Positions 19,565-27,786 of a stretch of DNA of 64,000 nucleotides are shown piece after piece. The translations under genes and the position numbers were made by a program. The notes below the pieces were generated by a model. The model was not told the origin of the DNA. It saw only the letters and a program-made list of their open reading frames with translations, and made no database searches. Positions within the stretch are counted from its first letter, which is position 1. Every line of letters begins with the position of its first letter. Origin of the DNA: Pseudomonas sp. LFM046 (GTDB lineage: Bacteria; Pseudomonadota; Gammaproteobacteria; Pseudomonadales; Pseudomonadaceae); NCBI RefSeq assembly GCF_000949385.2, contig NZ_JYKO02000001.1, forward strand, positions 3,398,648 to 3,462,647. The letters are read 5' to 3'.

Positions 19565-19591
19565 CCGCCCGCCGGCGACCCCGGCGGGCGG
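19565..19591 (+). other. Intercistronic hairpin between tssC and hcp
   Basis: Perfect 11-bp inverted repeat CCGCCCGCCGG / CCGGCGGGCGG with a 5-nt loop, 6 bp after the tssC stop and 46 bp before the hcp start. There is no T-run, so it is not a full terminator. It could act as an RNA-processing or 3'-stabilising stem, or as an attenuator. Confidence 0.7.
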
Positions 19592-19637
19592 TCACCCCCC
19601 TCTTCTCCAGACTTTCCAGATTCAGGAGTTCCATGCG

Positions 19638-20135
19638 ATGGATGCGATCATTCTCGACCTCGGCGACGACATCAAAGGCGACAGCCTGCTCGAGGGCTTT
19701 ACCGACAAGATCGAGCTGATGTCCTACAGCCACAACGTGGCCATGCAGGTCACCAACGACGTCAGCAACTCGGAACGCACTTCCGGCCGGCCGCACATCG
19801 GCGAATTCACCGTCACCAAGTTCATCGACACCTCCACCCCGTCGCTGAACGAGTACTGCTGCGCCGGCAAGCCCATCACCACGGCGAAGATCACCATCGG
19901 CCGCAACGCCGCCGAGGGCGACGGCAAGGTCCTGCCCTTCATCGTCTACACCCTGGACAACGTGGTGCTCTCCAACGTCAGCGTGAGCGGCGGCGCCGGT
20001 GGCAAACCGGTGGAAACCCTGTCGATGAACTTCACCAAGATTAAATGGGAGCTCACCGCGCAGAAGGACGACGGCACCAAGGAGGGCACCGCAGCGTCCA
20101 CCTGGGACCTGGCCGCCAACAAGGTGGCCAAGTAA
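19638..20135 (+). CDS. hcp: Hcp (TssD), T6SS tube protein
   Basis: 165-aa Hcp that forms the hexameric inner tube and carries small effectors. The run KIELMSYSHNVAMQVTNDVS followed by NSERTSGRPHIGEFTVTKFID is the Hcp core, and the sequence most resembles P. aeruginosa Hcp3 (HSI-III) as I remember it, not Hcp1. ATG 19638 follows AGGAG at 19622-19626. An out-of-frame ATG 5 bp upstream is ignored. Confidence 0.94.
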   Translation: MDAIILDLGDDIKGDSLLEGFTDKIELMSYSHNVAMQVTNDVSNSERTSGRPHIGEFTVTKFIDTSTPSLNEYCCAGKPITTAKITIGRNAAEGDGKVLPFIVYTLDNVVLSNVSVSGGAGGKPVETLSMNFTKIKWELTAQKDDGTKEGTAASTWDLAANKVAK

Positions 20136-20150
20136 GGACGCCGCCCGGTC

Positions 20151-20591
20151 ATGTCGGAAGCCGGCCTGCTCCCGCCGCTGTTCGAGCGCCTCGCCGCCCA
20201 GGCGGAGGAGGCGCCGGCCTTCGACCGCGAGGCCCTGGCGGAGTCCGTCCGCCAGGAACTGGCGCGGCTGCTCAACACCCGTCGCGCCCGTGCTGAAAGC
20301 GGCCGCCCCCTGACCATCCTCGACTACGGCATCGGCGACTGGAGCGCCCTGCAAGCGCGCCGCGGAGATGACCGGCGCCAACTGGTGCGGGAAATCCGCG
20401 CCGCCGTACAGCACTTCGAACCCCGCCTGCACCTGACTGAAGTGGACGCCGACGCCGTCCCCGGCCAGCACCAGCGCCTACGTATCCGCCTTGGCGGCAG
20501 TTTGCGCAGCGGCCAACGCACCTGGCCGGCGGTGTTCATCATCGACAACAGCGACGAGGGCCTCGAGGTGCGCCATGAGCGACTCGATTGA
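20151..20591 (+). CDS. tssE: TssE, gp25-like baseplate wedge protein
   Basis: 146-aa gpW/gp25-family protein that starts sheath polymerisation on the baseplate. The family signature appears as LTILDYGIGDW and REIRAAVQHFEPRL, including the E-P-R-L motif. It overlaps tssF by 17 bp. Confidence 0.9.
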   Translation: MSEAGLLPPLFERLAAQAEEAPAFDREALAESVRQELARLLNTRRARAESGRPLTILDYGIGDWSALQARRGDDRRQLVREIRAAVQHFEPRLHLTEVDADAVPGQHQRLRIRLGGSLRSGQRTWPAVFIIDNSDEGLEVRHERLD

Positions 20592-22374
20592 CCCGGAGCT
20601 GCTGGACTACTACCAGCGCGAACTCACCTGGTTGCGCCATGCCGGTGCCAGCTTCGCCGCCCGCTACCCCAAGGTCGCCCGACGCCTGGAACTGGCGCCC
20701 GACGAATGCCCGGACCCGCACGTGGAGCGCCTGCTGGAAGGCTTCTCCCTGCTGACTGCACGCCTGCAACGGCGCCTCGACGACGACTACGCCGAGTTCA
20801 GCGACGCCCTGCTGGAACAGCTCTACCCCCTGGCCCTCCGTCCCCTGCCCTCCTGCGCCATCGTCGAGTTCGAGCCCGACCCGACCCAGGGCAGCCTGGC
20901 CGAGGGTTACCGGATGCCGCGTGACACCCCCCTGTTCGTCACCACCAGCCAGGGCGCCAGCGTACATTTCCGCACCACGGCCGACGCAGTGCTCTGGCCC
21001 ATCCGAATCGGCCAGGCGACGTTGCTGGACGGCGACGAGGCGGTGGCACTGACCGGACGGCCGGACGCCCGCGCAGCCCTGCGCCTGGAGCTGCACTGCC
21101 TGGGCGAGTTCGACTGGGCGCAGTTGCCCATCCGCCAACTGCGCCTGCACCTGGCTGCCTCGCCGGTCACCAGTGCCGCCCTGTACGACCTGCTCGGCGC
21201 CCACGTCCTCGGCATTCATTGCGGTGTACCCGGTCAGCCACTGCTCCCCTGCCCAGGCGAGCCACAACTGGTGGGCTTTGCCGACGACCAGGCGCTGCTG
21301 CCCGAAGAAGACGGCCAGCATCCCGGTCTGCGCCTGCTGGCCGAGTACTTCACGTTTCCGGACAAATTCGCCTTTTTCGACATCCCGATCCGGCCGCCGG
21401 CGCACGGCGGGCGCGAGTGCCTGCTGGTGATCCCCTTCGACCGCGCCCCGGCGGGTCGCCTGCACCTGCAACCCGGTGATCTGCGCCTGGGCTGCGCGCC
21501 AGCCATCAACCTGTTCCCGCGCACCTCGGAGCCGCTACGCCCAGACGGGACCCGCAGCGAATACCGCCTGGTGGCCGACGCCCACCGCGAAAGCAGCGTG
21601 GAAATTCACAGCATCCGCACCCTGCGTGCCGTCTCGCCCCGTGGCGTGAGCCCGGTAGCGGCCTACTACGGTCATGCCCATGGTGCGCGTGCCGCCGGTG
21701 CGCGCCTCTACTGGCATGCCCGCAGGGTGCAGGGCATGACACCCAATCGCCTGGGCACCGACCTGCTCCTGAGCCTGGTGGACACCGGCTTCGATCCACT
21801 GCAGGACGCCCCCGAATACAGCCTGACCGCCGAGCTGCTCTGCACCAATCGGCACCTGGCGGAAAACCTGCCGGCCGGCACCCGTCTCGGCTTCGAGCGC
21901 CCCGGCCCCATCGCCCGAGCCAGCCTGCGCAATCCACCCACGCCGCAAAGCCTGCCGCGTCTCTCCGGTGAATCGCGCTGGCGCATGGTGTCGCAGCTCA
22001 CCCTCAATCACCTTTCCCTGGTTGAAGGGCCGCAGGCGCTTAACGCGCTGCGCGAACTGCTCCACCTGCACAACCTGCGCGACGAAGGCGGCGTCCACCG
22101 GCAGATCGAAGGCATCGACCAACTGACCTGCGAGCGGGTGGTGGCACGAGTCGGCGACGACGCCTGGCGCGGCTGGCGCAATGGGCTGGAGGTGCGCCTC
22201 AGCCTCGATCCGCAACACTTCGCCGGCGCCAGCGCGGTGCTCTTCTCCGCCGTGCTGGCGCAGTTCTTTTCTCTCTACGCGACCGCCAACCGCTTCGTGC
22301 GGACGGTGCTGGTCGATGCCGACAAGGAGGTCAGGACGTGGCAGCCCCAGGCCGGAATGCCCCTCTCCCTCTGA
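20575..22374 (+). CDS. tssF: TssF, baseplate protein
   Basis: 599-aa TssF, the main wedge protein of the baseplate together with TssG. Typical start MSDSIDPELLDYYQRELTWL and GASFAARYPKVARRLEL, followed by HVERLLEGFSLLTARLQRRL. I chose ATG 20575; the frame stays open upstream but that part is inside tssE. It overlaps tssG by 37 bp. Confidence 0.93.
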   Translation: MSDSIDPELLDYYQRELTWLRHAGASFAARYPKVARRLELAPDECPDPHVERLLEGFSLLTARLQRRLDDDYAEFSDALLEQLYPLALRPLPSCAIVEFEPDPTQGSLAEGYRMPRDTPLFVTTSQGASVHFRTTADAVLWPIRIGQATLLDGDEAVALTGRPDARAALRLELHCLGEFDWAQLPIRQLRLHLAASPVTSAALYDLLGAHVLGIHCGVPGQPLLPCPGEPQLVGFADDQALLPEEDGQHPGLRLLAEYFTFPDKFAFFDIPIRPPAHGGRECLLVIPFDRAPAGRLHLQPGDLRLGCAPAINLFPRTSEPLRPDGTRSEYRLVADAHRESSVEIHSIRTLRAVSPRGVSPVAAYYGHAHGARAAGARLYWHARRVQGMTPNRLGTDLLLSLVDTGFDPLQDAPEYSLTAELLCTNRHLAENLPAGTRLGFERPGPIARASLRNPPTPQSLPRLSGESRWRMVSQLTLNHLSLVEGPQALNALRELLHLHNLRDEGGVHRQIEGIDQLTCERVVARVGDDAWRGWRNGLEVRLSLDPQHFAGASAVLFSAVLAQFFSLYATANRFVRTVLVDADKEVRTWQPQAGMPLSL

Positions 22375-23354
22375 GCCGGCGCCTGCGCGACGAGCCGCAG
22401 GCCTTCGAACTCCTGCAAGCACTCCTGTTGCTGGAGCGCGAGCGACCGGGTGCCGAACCCCTCGGCCAGGGCAGCGCGCCTCAAGGCGAAGCCATGCGCC
22501 TGCGCGGTCCGCTGACGCCGACCTTTGCCGCCAGCCAGGTGGAGCGCCTGGATGAAGAGCCCGGCCAACCGCCCACCCTGACCACACCCGTCTTCGGCCT
22601 CGGCGGCCCCGACGGACCACTGCCCTACGCCTATCAGGAATGGCTGCAACAGCGGGCGAAGCAGAAGGACCACGCCCCGGCGGAATTCCTCGACCTGTTC
22701 CAGCACCGCCTGCTCAGCCTGCTTTACCGGGTCCTGGGCAAGCATCGCCTGGCCCTGGGTTTTTGCGCGCCGGAAGACTCGCCAGCGCAGGACCAGCTAC
22801 TGGCGCTCTGCGGCCTGCTGCCGGAAGCCCTGCAGAACCGCCTTGCCCTGCCCGACTCCGCCGTGACCGCGCGCACCGCCCTGTTTGCCGGAGGACGGCG
22901 TTCCCTGGCCGGCTTCGCCACGCTGGTCCGCCACCAGTTCAACGTTGCGGTGCGCTACGAGGCCTACCAGGGCGGCTGGCGAGACATCCCGCCCGCCAGC
23001 CGCAGCGTGCTGCAGCGCAGGGGCCGCAACCTGGGCCTGGGCCGCAATGCGATTGCCGGCACCCGGGTGTGGGATGAACACGCCGGCATCCGCCTGACCC
23101 TCGGCCCGCTGGCCAACGACCGCGTACAGGATTTCCTCCCGGACGGCACTGAACACGCCCGCCTCGCCAGCCTGGCCGCGCTCTACTTCGGCCCGGACCT
23201 GGAATGCGCGCTTCGCCTGCTGGTCCGCCCCGGCCCGCCGCTGCGCCTGGATCGCACGCAACCGCCGCGCCTGCGCTGGAGCGGCGGCCTGCAACTTCGC
23301 GGCGAACAGCTGCAGCAAATCGACACGCGTTTGCGCCAGACGGAGGTGGCCTGA
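22338..23354 (+). CDS. tssG: TssG, baseplate protein
   Basis: 338-aa TssG. PQAFELLQALLLLER and FGLGGPDGPLPYAYQEWL are family landmarks, with EFLDLFQHRLLSLLYR following. The start is GTG 22338, set by a strong AAGGAGG at 22324-22330, seven bases upstream and inside tssF. The stop is 2 bp before the clpV start. Confidence 0.92.
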   Translation: MAAPGRNAPLPLSRRLRDEPQAFELLQALLLLERERPGAEPLGQGSAPQGEAMRLRGPLTPTFAASQVERLDEEPGQPPTLTTPVFGLGGPDGPLPYAYQEWLQQRAKQKDHAPAEFLDLFQHRLLSLLYRVLGKHRLALGFCAPEDSPAQDQLLALCGLLPEALQNRLALPDSAVTARTALFAGGRRSLAGFATLVRHQFNVAVRYEAYQGGWRDIPPASRSVLQRRGRNLGLGRNAIAGTRVWDEHAGIRLTLGPLANDRVQDFLPDGTEHARLASLAALYFGPDLECALRLLVRPGPPLRLDRTQPPRLRWSGGLQLRGEQLQQIDTRLRQTEVA

Positions 23355-23356
23355 CC

Positions 23357-25903
23357 ATGGAACTCGGCAGCCTGATCGGACGCCTCAACGGAGAAAGCCG
23401 CCGCGCCCTGGAACGGGCCGCGCAACGCTGCCTGCAGCGCACCCATCACTACGTGGAAATCGAGCACCTGCTGCTGGAGCTGATGGACATCGAAGGTGGC
23501 GACCTCGCCTACCTGCTGCCGCGCTTCGGCCTGGAGCGCGATGTGCTGGCGGCGGAGATCAATCAGGCCCTGGAGCTGTTCAAGGCCGGCAACACCCGCA
23601 CACCAGCCCTTTCCGCCCAGACAGTCGGCCTGCTGGAAGACGCCGTGGTGCAGGCCAGCGTGCTGGGCCAGCAAAGCATCCGCTCCGGCCTGCTGCTGCT
23701 CGCCCTGCTCGACCGCGACGAGCGCCGCACCCTGCTGCTGAACAGCGCCTCGTCGCTGTTGCGCATCCCCCGCGAGGCCCTGCGCAGCAATCTGCAGGAG
23801 TGGACCCAGGCGTCCCGCGAACAGCCGGCGTCGACCCAGACCGCCAAGGGCAAGGCCGCCCCGGCCAGCGCCCAGGATTCCATCCTCGACCAGTACACCC
23901 AGGACCTCACCGCCGACGCCCACGCCGGGCGCATCGACCCCATCGTCGGACGCGACAGCGAGATCAGGCAGAGCATCGACATTCTCCTGCGCCGCCGACA
24001 GAACAACCCGATCCTCGTCGGCGCGCCAGGCGTGGGCAAGACCGCCGTGGTCGAGGGCCTGGCCCTGCGCATTGCCGCCGGTGATGTGCCGCCGCCCTTG
24101 CAGGACGTCAGCCTGCGGGTGCTCGACCTCGGCCTGTTGCAGGCGGGCGCCGGGGTCAAGGGCGAGTTCGAACAGCGCCTCAAGGGCGTGATCGACGGCG
24201 TCCGCAATGCCGAGAAGCCGGTCATCCTGTTCATCGACGAAGCCCATACCCTGATCGGTGCCGGCGCCGCCGAAGGCCAGAGCGACGCCGCCAACCTGCT
24301 CAAGCCGGCCCTGGCCCGTGGCGAACTGCGCACCCTGGCCGCCACCACCTGGCTGGAATACAAGAAATACTTCGAGAAGGACCCGGCCCTGGCCCGGCGC
24401 TTCCAACTGGTGCAGGTGGAGGAGCCTGACGAGGCGACGGCCGTGGAGATGCTCCGCGGCGTCGCCGCCAAGCTGGAACAGCACCATGGCGTGCAGGTGC
24501 TGGACGCCGCCATCCATGACGCGGTGAAGCTCTCCCACCGCTACATCTCCGGCCGCCAGCTACCGGACAAAGCCATCAGCGTGCTGGACACCGCCTGCGC
24601 CCGTGTCGCCCTGGGCCAGCATGACGTGCCGCCGCCGCTGGAAAGCCTGCGCCACCGTGAACAGGCTCTGGAAGAAGAACTGCAACGCCTGCGCCGCGAA
24701 CAGGCCACCGGCCTCGATCATCGCGAGCGCATCACCGCGCTGGAAACCGAATCCGCCAGCAATGTCGTCGCCATCCGCGAGCTGGAAAGCCGCTGGGGCG
24801 AGGAACGCGAGGCGGTGCGCGAGCTGCTGGAGGCCCGCCGCGAACTGCTGGCCCTTTCCGACAGCGTCGACGCCCGCAAGCCCAACGAAGAGCTGGACGA
24901 CCGCATCGATCACCTGGCTGCCGAACTGGCACGCCTGGAAGCCGGGCTGGACGCCATCCGCCAGGACGATCCGCTGGTGCCCGAGCAGGTGGACTCGAAG
25001 ACGGTCGCTGCCGTGATCGCTGGCTGGACCGGCATCCCCATCGGCAAGATGCTCGCCGACGAAGCCCACGCCGTGCGCACCCTCGGCCAGCGCATGGCGC
25101 AACGGGTCATGGGTCAGGACACGGCCCTGGCCACCATCGCCCAACGCATCCAGGCCTACCGCGCCGGTCTCACCGACCCGCAGAAACCGGTGGGCGTGTT
25201 CCTGCTGGTGGGCCCGACCGGCGTCGGCAAGACCGAAACCGCGTACGCCCTGGCCGACGCCCTTTATGGCGGCGAGCGCAACCTCATCAGCATCAACCTG
25301 TCCGAGTACCAGGAAGCCCACACCGTCAGCCAGCTCAAGGGCGCCCCGCCCGGCTACGTGGGCTACGGCTCCGGGGGCGTGCTCACCGAAGCGGTACGCC
25401 GCCGCCCCTACTCCGTGGTGCTGCTGGACGAAATCGAAAAAGCCCACCCGGACGTGCTGGAGGCCTTCTACAACGTCTTCGACAAGGGCGTGATGGAAGA
25501 CGGCACCGGCCTGGTGGTGGACTTCAAGAACACCGTGATGCTCGCCACCAGCAACGTCGGCGCCGAACTGGTCCTCGACACCCCGGCTGACCAGCTCGGC
25601 AGCGACATCTTCAACGAACGCCTGCGCAAGGTTCTGCTGCAAGCCTTCCGCCCCGCCTTCCTCGCCCGCATGACCGTGGTGCCCTACCGCCCGCTGGACG
25701 AAGCGACCCTGGAGGGCATCGTCATCGCCAAGCTGGAAAAGCTCCAGGGCCGCTACAAGGCCGCCACCGGCAAACACTTCGACTTCGACCCGGCCATCGT
25801 GAAAGCGGTATTGGCCAAGTGCAGTTCAGCGGGAGCGCGGGATATCGAGAATGTGCTGATGGCGCAGGTGACGGGGAAGTTGGCGGAGTGGGTGTTGGAG
25901 TAG
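23357..25903 (+). CDS. clpV: ClpV (TssH), sheath-recycling AAA+ ATPase
   Basis: 848-aa ClpB-like disaggregase that dismantles the contracted TssB/TssC sheath. The N-domain is ClpV-type (HYVEIEHLLLELMD). Two AAA+ modules are complete: Walker A GAPGVGKTAV at about residue 222 with ILFIDEAHTL, and GPTGVGKTE at about 618 with VVLLDEIEKAHPDV. ATG 23357 follows GGAGGTGG. It closes the rightward structural operon; the two cargo-candidate genes begin 95 bp downstream. Confidence 0.95.
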   Translation: MELGSLIGRLNGESRRALERAAQRCLQRTHHYVEIEHLLLELMDIEGGDLAYLLPRFGLERDVLAAEINQALELFKAGNTRTPALSAQTVGLLEDAVVQASVLGQQSIRSGLLLLALLDRDERRTLLLNSASSLLRIPREALRSNLQEWTQASREQPASTQTAKGKAAPASAQDSILDQYTQDLTADAHAGRIDPIVGRDSEIRQSIDILLRRRQNNPILVGAPGVGKTAVVEGLALRIAAGDVPPPLQDVSLRVLDLGLLQAGAGVKGEFEQRLKGVIDGVRNAEKPVILFIDEAHTLIGAGAAEGQSDAANLLKPALARGELRTLAATTWLEYKKYFEKDPALARRFQLVQVEEPDEATAVEMLRGVAAKLEQHHGVQVLDAAIHDAVKLSHRYISGRQLPDKAISVLDTACARVALGQHDVPPPLESLRHREQALEEELQRLRREQATGLDHRERITALETESASNVVAIRELESRWGEEREAVRELLEARRELLALSDSVDARKPNEELDDRIDHLAAELARLEAGLDAIRQDDPLVPEQVDSKTVAAVIAGWTGIPIGKMLADEAHAVRTLGQRMAQRVMGQDTALATIAQRIQAYRAGLTDPQKPVGVFLLVGPTGVGKTETAYALADALYGGERNLISINLSEYQEAHTVSQLKGAPPGYVGYGSGGVLTEAVRRRPYSVVLLDEIEKAHPDVLEAFYNVFDKGVMEDGTGLVVDFKNTVMLATSNVGAELVLDTPADQLGSDIFNERLRKVLLQAFRPAFLARMTVVPYRPLDEATLEGIVIAKLEKLQGRYKAATGKHFDFDPAIVKAVLAKCSSAGARDIENVLMAQVTGKLAEWVLE

Positions 25904-25998
25904 CAACTTGCACGTGGTTCTCAATCTCGCCACGACGCGCTCACCTCACCCTTTGTTTAAGCGGGCACGAACCATGGAGCTGAAGGAGTGAAGCACGG

Positions 25999-26934
25999 AT
26001 GAACTGGGATGAATATCAATCAGCCAAACTGAAACTGATTGGCGGCAGTTCGCGCCCCATTCTGATGATGTCGGGTGTGATGTTCGACAATGGCACCCGA
26101 TACCTTGAGAAGCGTAAAGGCATCACCCGCCAGAATACTGAGAACGGTCTGCTCAATGACCAGTTTGATGGCAGGGATTTCGTCTGGAACGGTCGCACGG
26201 TCCAGGTAATGGGTGATTACGAATCCGGCGGGCATCCCGCTTTGGCCGGCTTCGATACCGTGCATTGCGCCGGTCGAATCATGGGCTCCTATTTTTTCTT
26301 TCACAGTGGGCATTACCACCCCAAGCAAGAGCACGCCGTCCACTTCTTGTGCGACTTCATCGACAACACATGCAGAGCACTCGCAGGACTCCCACGCGAT
26401 GCAAAGGTGGACGAACTCTCGAAAATCAGGCTCCGCCTGTACAGGGACAACTCCGAAACCGACACCTATTGGACGACATTCGCCCAGATTGCCGCAGGAG
26501 ATGAGCCCGAAGAACCGATCGTTTTCTCTTCTTCCGGTATCAAACGTAGCGCGCCCATCAAGATCGGCGGACCACTTTATTCAGTCCAGAAGCAGGAAAA
26601 GAAACCGATAGTTGAATCCTCTGTACCCAGCATCCTGGAAACTGGCATAACGGCGCATGGGCGCCATCTGAAAACATACAGAATCAATCGGACTCCGAAC
26701 TGGATACCCGATTCGGAACGGACGCGCTGTGCCGGATGCAACAACGAATTCGGCATGTTCCGCTGGAAGCACCATTGTCGTCAGTGCGGCGATATCTTTT
26801 GTGACGATTGTTCAAAGAAGAAGAAGCATTTGAAGCATCCGGCGAGAAGAGACTCCAACGATAACAGTGAGGGGCCGCACCGGGTATGCAACAACTGCTT
26901 CTCCAGCGTGGATCTGAGATACATGGAAATCTGA
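25999..26934 (+). CDS. FYVE zinc-finger protein with HSGHY (IQM-like) N-domain, putative T6SS effector
   Basis: 311-aa protein with no signal peptide or membrane segment. Residues 235-300 form a FYVE finger: WxxD (WIPD, 235-238), then eight Cys at 244, 247, 260, 263, 268, 271, 297 and 300 (C-x2-C-x12-C-x2-C-x4-C-x2-C-x25-C-x2-C), the basic loop WKHHCRQCG and the terminal RVC. In eukaryotes this fold binds phosphatidylinositol 3-phosphate on endosomes. The first Arg of R(R/K)HHCR is Trp here. N-terminal residues ~50-125 contain CAGRIM...HSGHYHP (HSGHY at 102-106), which resembles plant and fungal IQM-type proteins from memory. The gene is AT-richer than its neighbours. AAGGAG (25983-25988) supports ATG 25999. 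The effector role is inferred from its place between clpV and vgrG. Confidence 0.8.
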   Translation: MNWDEYQSAKLKLIGGSSRPILMMSGVMFDNGTRYLEKRKGITRQNTENGLLNDQFDGRDFVWNGRTVQVMGDYESGGHPALAGFDTVHCAGRIMGSYFFFHSGHYHPKQEHAVHFLCDFIDNTCRALAGLPRDAKVDELSKIRLRLYRDNSETDTYWTTFAQIAAGDEPEEPIVFSSSGIKRSAPIKIGGPLYSVQKQEKKPIVESSVPSILETGITAHGRHLKTYRINRTPNWIPDSERTRCAGCNNEFGMFRWKHHCRQCGDIFCDDCSKKKKHLKHPARRDSNDNSEGPHRVCNNCFSSVDLRYMEI

Positions 26935-26978
26935 TGAGAGCCTGCTGAGTCAGACAGCCCACCCGGAAGGTCCCAACA

Positions 26979-27641
26979 ATGAGAATTGCAAGCTTCAATC
27001 TCGAAAAAAATGGAAAGTCCTCCACCCTGAACAAAAGAACTCAAGTCGATGAATTTATTGCCTACTGCAATCAGATAGAGGTCGACCTCATCTTTCTTTG
27101 CGAAGTCCATTCCGCACAGGAAGACAACTATGAAGACAATCTTGGCGCCATATACAGAAACTACAATGTCGAGTGCCACCACGGCGGATACTCAAACAGC
27201 TATATCGTGATGACAAGGAAATCTGCCAATCTGACTGTCACCAGCCAGGGAAACCTTAAAAACCTGAACAGAGACCTGATTGCCGTAGAAGCAAAAGGCG
27301 TAAACAATTACAGCGGATATGTTTTTCTGGCCCACTTCAAGTCAGGACAAAATGGACAAACCAAGTCCCAGTTGAATGCCTGCACATCACTTGGTGGAAA
27401 CTGGGTCGTCACTGGCGACCTTAATCTTGATATAAGTCGAGTTGGTGAGCTCGAAACTGCGGGAGTTGCCTACGATTGCTGGAAGGGCCTGCCGACCCAC
27501 CACAGCGGAGGGATACTGGATTGGGTACTCGCATCAGCCTTCGTGAGAATAGAAGCTGTTGATCTCACCGGTCATGCGAACTTTTTCGACATGAGCGGCC
27601 CCGATCATCGCCCCATTATCTTCGATGCCTATGCCAATTGA
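26979..27641 (+). CDS. Endonuclease/exonuclease/phosphatase-family protein, putative T6SS cargo or partner
   Basis: 220-aa single-domain protein of the DNase I-like (EEP) superfamily, which includes nucleases, sphingomyelinases and inositol-polyphosphate 5-phosphatases. All landmark residues are visible: Asn7 (SFNLEK), Glu42 (FLCEVH), His119 (LAHFKSG), Asp147 and Asn149 (TGDLNLD), Asp181 (ILDWVLAS), and Asp209-His210 (GPDHRP). No signal peptide. GGAAGG precedes ATG 26979, 44 bp after the FYVE gene, so the two are probably one unit. It is AT-rich like its neighbour. The substrate (DNA, lipid or phosphoinositide) cannot be told from sequence. Confidence 0.78.
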   Translation: MRIASFNLEKNGKSSTLNKRTQVDEFIAYCNQIEVDLIFLCEVHSAQEDNYEDNLGAIYRNYNVECHHGGYSNSYIVMTRKSANLTVTSQGNLKNLNRDLIAVEAKGVNNYSGYVFLAHFKSGQNGQTKSQLNACTSLGGNWVVTGDLNLDISRVGELETAGVAYDCWKGLPTHHSGGILDWVLASAFVRIEAVDLTGHANFFDMSGPDHRPIIFDAYAN

Positions 27642-27786
27642 CTGGCTGGGACTTTTCCACCGACTTGCCGAATGAAGATCAAGACTGGCGCAATGCCTCT
27701 CTTCCATCGCGCAGGCCTGCCTCATACAGATCATGAAGCGGCCTGACTGATACGACTTGCTGCAGGATTTCACCAAGAGGTTCCGG

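Noticed and set aside
23204-23356. Upstream extension of clpV
   Set aside because: Lies inside tssG; ATG 23357 has a strong Shine-Dalgarno and the correct ClpV N-terminus.
26781-27182. Minus-strand ORF across the FYVE/EEP junction
   Set aside because: Overlaps two genes with complete domain signatures and lacks its own ribosome site or domain.
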